Shown piece by piece: positions 58,152 through 64,000 of a stretch of 64,000 nt of DNA. Below the pieces are notes generated by a model, which was not told the DNA's origin, made no database searches, and saw only the letters and a list, made by a program, of their open reading frames with translations. Position numbers and translations under genes: made by a program. How positions within the stretch are numbered: the first letter of the stretch is position 1; each line of letters opens with the position of its first letter. The stretch lies in contig JAEILZ010000007.1 of NCBI GenBank assembly GCA_018873225.1, positions 2,790,001-2,854,000 of the forward strand, given 5' to 3'. The stretch is from [Phialemoniopsis] sp. UDSM-2020. Taxonomy: Eukaryota > Ascomycota > Sordariomycetes > Thyridiales > Thyridiaceae.

Positions 58152-59341
58152 ATGCGTCCTCTTACCTTTTTAGCAATTAGCCTCACGGGCTTTGCTTCCG
58201 CTCAACTCAACTTGCTTGCCCAAAGAGCTGGGCTCAAGTACTGTGGTTCTGCCACGGATTCGCCCGGACAGAGAGAGCGTGCTGGGTTGGAGGCAGCATA
58301 TCCCGAATACGACGCTATATTTGCTGACAACAACGAGTTCGGGCAAACTACCCCGACCAATGGCCAAAAGGTTAGTATTCCCAAGATGATCTATCCCATG
58401 AGTATGAGAACTGAGTTAGCTGCAGTGGTCCTTCGTCCAGCCGGAACCCGGGCTGTTCAACTGGACTGAAGGCGAGATCGTCACAGATCTCGCTAGAGCG
58501 CAGGGCAAGATTTTGCGATGCCACACCCTCGCCTACTGGGCTTCCATGGCGATGTGGGTGTATCGTCAGAACTGGACTCGTGATGCACTTGCCGAGGTCC
58601 TCGAAGATCATGTCACCAGAACAGCAGCGCATTGGAAAGGCCAGTGCTACGCTTGGGACGTGGTGAACGAGGCTTTGAATGACGATGGAAGCTACCACGA
58701 GTCTTTCCTGTACCAGATTCTCGGCGAGGACTGGATCAAGATTGCATTCCGCGCAGCGGCCAAGGCTGACCCCGATGCGAAGCTGTACTACAACGATGCA
58801 GGTATCGAAGTGCCAGGGCCAAAGGTCGATGGTGTTCTTCGCATAATTAACATGCTGAGAGCTGAGGGGCTTCGCATCGACGGGGTTGGAATGCAGGCCC
58901 ATCTCAGAGCTGGAAACGCCCATACCATTGACGACTACATCTCGGCGATGGATACCATTGGCGCAGCCGGGGTCGAGGTAGCTCTGACGGAGCTGGATGT
59001 TGGCATCGCCCCACCTGTAAATCAGACGGGGCTCGAGTGGCAGACCCAGGACTACAAAGAAGTGAGTTGCACTTTAGAGGGTCATAACCCTTCCAAGTTT
59101 GAAAGCCATTCACTGACGTCAGCCTCACCCCTGACAGATCGTCGGTGCATGTGTCCAGGCTCAAGCTTGTATCGGCATAACACTATGGGATTTTTATGAC
59201 CCATTCAGCTGGCTACCGATCTATCAGAACACGACTGAAGGGACTCTGTGGTTCGAGGATTTCACTCGTCATCCCGCATATTTTGGAGTGACGGAAGCAC
59301 TTAGAAACGGCACTAAGTGTCAGACTCGACGGAGGCGATAA
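58152..59341 (+). CDS. Secreted GH10 endo-beta-1,4-xylanase, divergent
   Basis: Three exons (58152-58370, 58426-59061, 59138-59341; introns 55 and 76 nt) encode 352 residues. MRPLTFLAISLTGFASA is a signal peptide. The GH10 barrel is clear: FGQTTPTNGQKWSFVQPEPG near residue 65, CYAWDVVNEALND with acid/base Glu155, and EVALTELDV with nucleophile Glu262, then GITLWDFYDPFSWLP near the end. There is no CBM. Two departures from typical xylanases are seen: the ENxMKW block reads TNGQKW, and the loop HTLVWHSQ reads HTLAYWASM (the usual His is Trp111). Both catalytic acids are intact, so activity is likely, but the -1/-2 subsites may differ. It would cut xylan outside the cell, feeding the neighbouring GH3 and transporter. 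Confidence 0.9.
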
Positions 59342-59691
59342 ACTTTACAATATCTGAGTTGGCGCTCTGAGTATCATTCGTGCCTTATTGAGAGTAGACA
59401 CATGAGACCCAGGAGTGTAAAATCAGACATTCCCTTCCAGCTCAAGATACTGAGATGTTTGTGACTCTGCCCGCTCCTTTGAAAAGCCTCTGAATGTACA
59501 GCTCGTCAGCTCATGAGGCTGTGTAATCAAAGAAGTATGAAGGGGCATGTGGTTTTAATCAAGCTAGGGGACGACGCTTGCATCCATAACACTTCAACAA
59601 CAGATGCCTTTCACATTGATCTAGAAACCAAGATATACGTTTGTACTAAAGCCATCTATCTTTATAGAAGAATGTAATAAACACTTATCCT
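59342..59691. other. Convergent intergenic region
   Basis: About 350 AT-rich bases between GH10 and GH3 stop codons; two 3' UTRs. Nothing else is recognised. Confidence 0.6.
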
Positions 59692-62570
59692 TCAACAGCC
59701 AAACTTCATCTTACCTTGGAGAGGAAGTTTACGGCTGCTAGATCCAACAAATACTTTGTATTGGCCGCTCTGGAGCTTCCACTTCTGAGCCACCGTGTCC
59801 CAGACACTCAGATCCCTTCTTGTGAGATCAAAGTCGACTCGTGCAACCTCCCCCACCCCGAGAGAGACCTTTTCGAACCCACGCAGCTGCCGCTCAGGGG
59901 CTCCGGGGATCGTAACGTACAGTTGGGCAACCTCTGCACCGGCAGTGGCGCCCGTGTTGGTAACATCCACCGATGCGCGGGCCACTACATCCCACAAGTC
60001 CGTAGGCCCACCTTGCAAGATCTCTCCAGTAGGGTATCTGCCAGTCTTGTTGTTTTGGACTCGCTCGACAACCAGGTCGCTAAAGTTAAAGGTCGTGTAG
60101 CTCAAGCCAAAGCCAAACTCAAATTGAGGCTCGATGCCTTCACGATCGAATCGCCGGTAGTCGATGTATACACCCTCGGTAAAGTTGCTTTGAGGGAACT
60201 TCTTGAAGCGGCCTTCACCAGTGACAGGTGACAAAAGCTCGCCATAATCAGACTCCTTCTTGGCAACGGTGTATGGGAGCTTGCCCGAGAATGCGCTCTC
60301 GCCATACAGCAGCGACACCAGTGCTTTCCCAGTGTCCTGCCCGGGAAGATGTGCAAAGATGACTGCCGTGACATTGGGATGGTCGATCCATTCGTCCACG
60401 AGGCGTGCGCCTGCGTTGTGGAGCACCACAATCGTCCGCCTACACTGGCCAGCCACGTGCAGGATGAGGTTGTCGGTAAAGTTGTCTTTGAGGCTCGGCC
60501 GGTCGATGGACTCCATGGCCCAGGCATTGCCAAACACAAGGCAGGCGTCGCTTCCCTGGACCACGGTCGGCTTTGCTGATGTAAGATCCCACCAGACTTG
60601 TGTATTGTCTTGGTCGGCGCGGTGCATAAGCGCTCCGAAGGGCGAGATGAATGTAGACTGTGCTATAGCCCCAGAACCGCCCGCTCCCAGAATCGTGCCG
60701 TTCTGAGCGATGGCTGGGGCCTGCGCGATAGAATTGTTCATGTACAAAGCGCCGAGCGCTTGTAGTGCGGCGGGCGCGGATGTGAAGCCGAGCAGCCACG
60801 GCGAGAAATTGGTCGATCCTGCGGGCGGCCCGTTTACTGCTGGACCTTGAGCGGAATAGCCAGCCACAAATAGTGTCTTGGGTGACTTGAGGGGCAAGGT
60901 ATCGTCGGTGTTCTTCAGGAGCACGTGTCCCTCGACAGCCCCTTGAAACAAGATAGGCTTATCTGAGATGTCTCTGGCTTCGACAATGTTGTGAGGCGCA
61001 GTCAGGTCAAACGGCATGCCAGAACCACTGGGTGGGAAGTCTTGGTCTTGCTTCACATAGTACCATGCTGCCAGAATGCTATACATGAACTCGTTAGCTT
61101 GCCCTTCTGTAGATCCGTACATGGAGTCTGGACTTCTTACCGAGTTGCCATGTCATTGACCCGGTCTTCAGAAACAGTACCGTTGAGGACCGCCTGAGTC
61201 AGATTGCCTTCCCAAAGGCCTTCGCCATTCGGCATGGCCATATCGGCTCCAGCAAGGACTGCAGCGGCCCCGCCATGGAGTGCTCCCCAGTCTGTTACTA
61301 CGTATCCCTGCTCAAGTTTTAGCGCGGACCTTTCGAGGGCTCAAATAGATTTCTCCGGTCATACCTGAAAGCCAAGCTCTTCCTTGAGGACGCCGTTCAG
61401 AAGCTTACTGTTCTGGCAGCCATAGGAGTTGTTCACACGCTGATACGAGCACATGATATTGGCACTCCCGGCCTTGAGTGCGTCTTGAAAGGGCCTATGC
61501 CTCTCGGTAAGCAAGATTATAGCGTTCTCAGTGTGTCGTTCAAGCACTTACCACAGGTATAGCTCATGCAAAGTTGCGTCATCGATGTTGGACGAAAGCG
61601 CTTCGGTACTGTGATCGGATGTGGGACTACGGTGAAGTTCCTGTTCGTTGGCGATAAAATGCTGAAGGATGTCAGAAATCAGTGGCCTATGGCAATGACA
61701 GCAAGGAAAATACCTTGGTGCTGGCCTGAACGCCTGCACTTTGAATGCCCGAGACCGACTCGGCAGCGAGCTGGCCGGCGAGATACGGGTCGGGCGAGAA
61801 CCCTTTACCAGCGTCCGCATCAGCTGCAATGCGCCAAAAAATTCTCTGCAAAGTTCAGAAGACATACCTTCCCAATTGCGGCCTCCCAAGACTACTCTAC
61901 CCACTGGGCCAACAACGGGTCCGAGTAGTACGTTGACGCCTTTCTTCCTTGCCTCCTTTCCCATGGCCACAGCCCGCTTTCGAGTCAAGTTCTTGTTCCA
62001 CCTGCTCGGCAAGTAAGTTGACGCGACCCCCTGGGAAGCGTCCGGTATCAGGACAAATTCAGATACTTACGACGCGCCAACGTGAATGCCGCTAGGAAAT
62101 GAGCTGACGAAATCCGTGTTTCGTACGCTGTTGCCAGCATCAGACAAGCAGAGACCGCCAAAGTTGACTCGCGGAATGGAAGCAATGACTCCGCCACAGC
62201 CATTAGCAGGTTCATAACCAGCTGTAAGGTTGGTCTTGATTGCATACATGTCAGGGGACGTGTTGACATTACTCCTTCATTTTGGGGGATAAGGCTCCGC
62301 GTGCTCACCTTTTCTTCAAGAGTCAGGTCCGCCACCAAGGTCTTCGCTTTGGCGTAAGCATCTTGCCAGTCACCCAGGCCCGATGACATGGCTTTTGAAT
62401 ATTAGAAACCTGACAAACAGATAAGAGCCAAAGGATACCGACGTACGTGAAGGGTATACCGGCGGTGAGTCTCCATAGAAGTACGCATCCTCGTTGATGA
62501 TGTCCTGGCACAAGGAAAGAGGCAGAATGGCCAACGTGGCCACCCCAATAGCAGCTTTCATCAACGCCAT
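59692..62570 (-). CDS. Secreted GH3 beta-glucosidase
   Basis: Nine exons (62570-62447, 62391-62309, 62234-62071, 62001-61868, 61823-61714, 61661-61552, 61494-61365, 61307-61141, 61078-59692) encode 802 residues with phases closing. [22 protein letters not shown] is a signal peptide. GH3 landmarks: [48 protein letters not shown] (assembled across an intron), [27 protein letters not shown], and nucleophile Asp in [13 protein letters not shown]. The second domain ([40 protein letters not shown]) and a fibronectin-III-like end ([19 protein letters not shown]) complete the family architecture. It releases glucose or xylose from short beta-linked oligomers outside the cell. The first two introns appear to use AAG acceptors, which is unusual. 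It is divergent from the Zn2Cys6 gene. Confidence 0.93.
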
Positions 62571-63454
62571 GTTCGTTGTCGCGCACATATATTGTGAGAC
62601 GGCTTGCACAAGTCGTACTCTCGTTCTTGAGTTATCTAGCAGCCGGCCCAGACTTGCTATACATGGCAACCTATGCTGTATGAAGCTCGCACATGTTCCG
62701 TTCGATATATAACATTTATCGACATTGGTATGTCAAACAGGCGCTCAGAACTTATCACGTAATGGTCCGTGGTCTCGACGATGTGTCCCGGCAGTACTAC
62801 ACCGTGTATCGGTCTATCCTAGGCCGACCACGACGACATGGTTCCAAGCCGCGGGGACCTGAGTGCGGGGAAGAGCATGATTTCCGATGATCGTGAGAAG
62901 TATTCGGCCCGTCCCATCCTTACCAAGATTTCATTTGAAATTTGTTGAAAATCATAGTTATATGCGCTCGGAAGCGGAGGCCATACCAGACGTAGAAGCT
63001 GCTCACATGGCATGCAATATCGTGCGGAGAAACAGTCAACCCTAGTCGACTCCAACCCGGGATCCTGGCTCGGTCCCACCCGCTAAATGTATTCACGTAT
63101 AGACTTGATTCCTATTGGCCAGATGAGGCGGGAGACTTTGTCCCGTTTTCGCCAAGCCTTTGATGTTGTGGGGAGAAGAAAAGCATCATGGTGGTGGAGG
63201 ACCGATTGGAATTCTCGATCTGTCCACAACGGCACTTGCGAATAAGGGCAAAGAGAAGGTACCTGGCGTCACTCTGTCTGCTGCGACGATTGGTGCGCTT
63301 CGGCATCATCTGGGGAATAACGACAGTCCCAAAGCGTCATTCGTGGAGGTCTTGGCTATGTGTACAAGGTATTGAAGAGGATTGAAGGCCACCGTCGGAT
63401 GATGGGCGCCAGGACGTTCTTCATTTCGGTCCAGTCATCCGGTAATGCTTCGAC
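62571..63454. promoter_or_regulatory. Divergent promoter region (GH3 / Zn2Cys6 regulator)
   Basis: About 880 bases between two divergent starts, so the regulator and GH3 promoters share this space. No specific operator could be assigned. Confidence 0.45.
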
Positions 63455-64000
63455 ATGCGGTCGACTACGAGCTCCAGCAATGCCAACGTGCGGCGCCACC
63501 ACCGCAAGTCAAGATATGGCTGCAAGCAGTGCAAGGAGAGGCACATGAAGTGCGACGAGAGCCGCCCGTCCTGCGTCAACTGTGCGACGGTCTCCCGCAC
63601 ATGCTCTTTCACCCCTAACAATGCCCTGCCGGCCTCCATATCCCTCCAGCTCTCTCGTTCCCGCCCCAGCTCTTCCCCCTCGCCAATTTCCCCAGCTCCG
63701 AACACCGAGTTCCCACCTTTCCTAGGCCCGCCTCAGCTTATGAGCAGATCCGGGCAGGACACACAAGCCGAGAGCCAGGTCTTTAATCTCTCCCACATGC
63801 AGCTTCTGTGGCATGTCCAAGACAAGAGCGGAAGAGCCCTCTTTCTGAGCGACGAGCCCGTCGGTCCTGTCCATCTCGGCATCGTTCGATGGGCCCTAAA
63901 GACCCCTTTCCTCATGGATCAGCTCCTAGCGGTGTCCTCGCTGCACATGAGCACTCTCGACTCGCAAAAAGCAGGCTTGTACCGAGCAGAGGCCACTCGC
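63455..64000 (+). CDS. Zn(II)2Cys6 transcription factor, N-terminal part (3' end outside window)
   Basis: The frame opens at Met 63455 and is still open at the window end (182 codons). The cluster CKQCKERHMKC then CVNCATVSRTC (residues ~25-51) matches CX2CX6C-X6-CX2CX6C. A Ser/Pro linker follows, then VFNLSHMQLLWHVQDK and HLGIVRWALKTPFLMDQLLAVSSLHMST, typical of the fungal C6 regulators of the sterol-uptake/UPC2-like and related groups. No intron is apparent so far. As the terminal member of the carbohydrate cluster it is a candidate regulator, but this is position-based inference only. Confidence 0.85.
   Translation, partial: MRSTTSSSNANVRRHHRKSRYGCKQCKERHMKCDESRPSCVNCATVSRTCSFTPNNALPASISLQLSRSRPSSSPSPISPAPNTEFPPFLGPPQLMSRSGQDTQAESQVFNLSHMQLLWHVQDKSGRALFLSDEPVGPVHLGIVRWALKTPFLMDQLLAVSSLHMSTLDSQKAGLYRAEATR

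Overview
The window comes from a filamentous ascomycete, most likely a Sordariomycete. Genes carry short introns (about 44-140 nt) with GT-AG borders and CTAAC/CTGAC-like branch sites. Coding regions are GC-rich, and the genes are typical fungal ones (isocitrate lyase, neutral trehalase, Zn(II)2Cys6 regulators, CFEM protein, MFS transporters, CAZymes). I cannot name the species. I see no tRNA, rRNA or CRISPR array. All exon borders were derived by eye from splice signals plus reading-frame continuity.

Layout. 1-9 kb: 3' end of an unrecognised gene; a DHA14-type drug efflux MFS gene with an in-frame TAG; mitochondrial ribosomal protein mL58 (MRPL20); an F-box protein with a cysteine-rich zinc module. 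9-12.7 kb: gene-poor, holding a MITE-like inverted-repeat element and the leader intron of the next gene. 12.7-31 kb: mostly housekeeping metabolism and chromatin: neutral trehalase, isocitrate lyase, a NASP/Hif1-type histone chaperone, an ERCC6L2/Rad26-like Snf2 ATPase, an AidB-like acyl-CoA dehydrogenase and an SRPK-like probable pseudokinase. 30.5-42.7 kb: a nutrient-acquisition stretch with secreted glutaminase A, an MFS sugar porter, a regulator with two Zn2Cys6 clusters, and an F-box/ankyrin protein. 44-52 kb: an AAL/AFL-type fucose-lectin-like protein facing a CFEM secreted protein, then two short-chain dehydrogenases, one with an altered catalytic lysine.

52.5-64 kb is the most system-like part. 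A sugar/H+ symporter, an intracellular GH35-type glycosidase, a secreted GH10 xylanase, a secreted GH3 beta-glucosidase and the start of a Zn2Cys6 regulator lie consecutively with no unrelated gene between them. This looks like a compact plant-polysaccharide utilisation cluster: secreted enzymes cut the polymer and oligomers, the porter imports sugars or short oligomers, the cytosolic GH35 finishes them, and the regulator could control the set. That co-function is inference from gene content and adjacency.

Several genes carry departures from family norms that deserve checking: the in-frame stop in the efflux pump, a frame that will not join at the 3' end of the double-zinc-cluster regulator, DFG replaced by RFR in the kinase, YxxxK replaced by YxxxH in one dehydrogenase, and an altered subsite loop in the GH10 enzyme.
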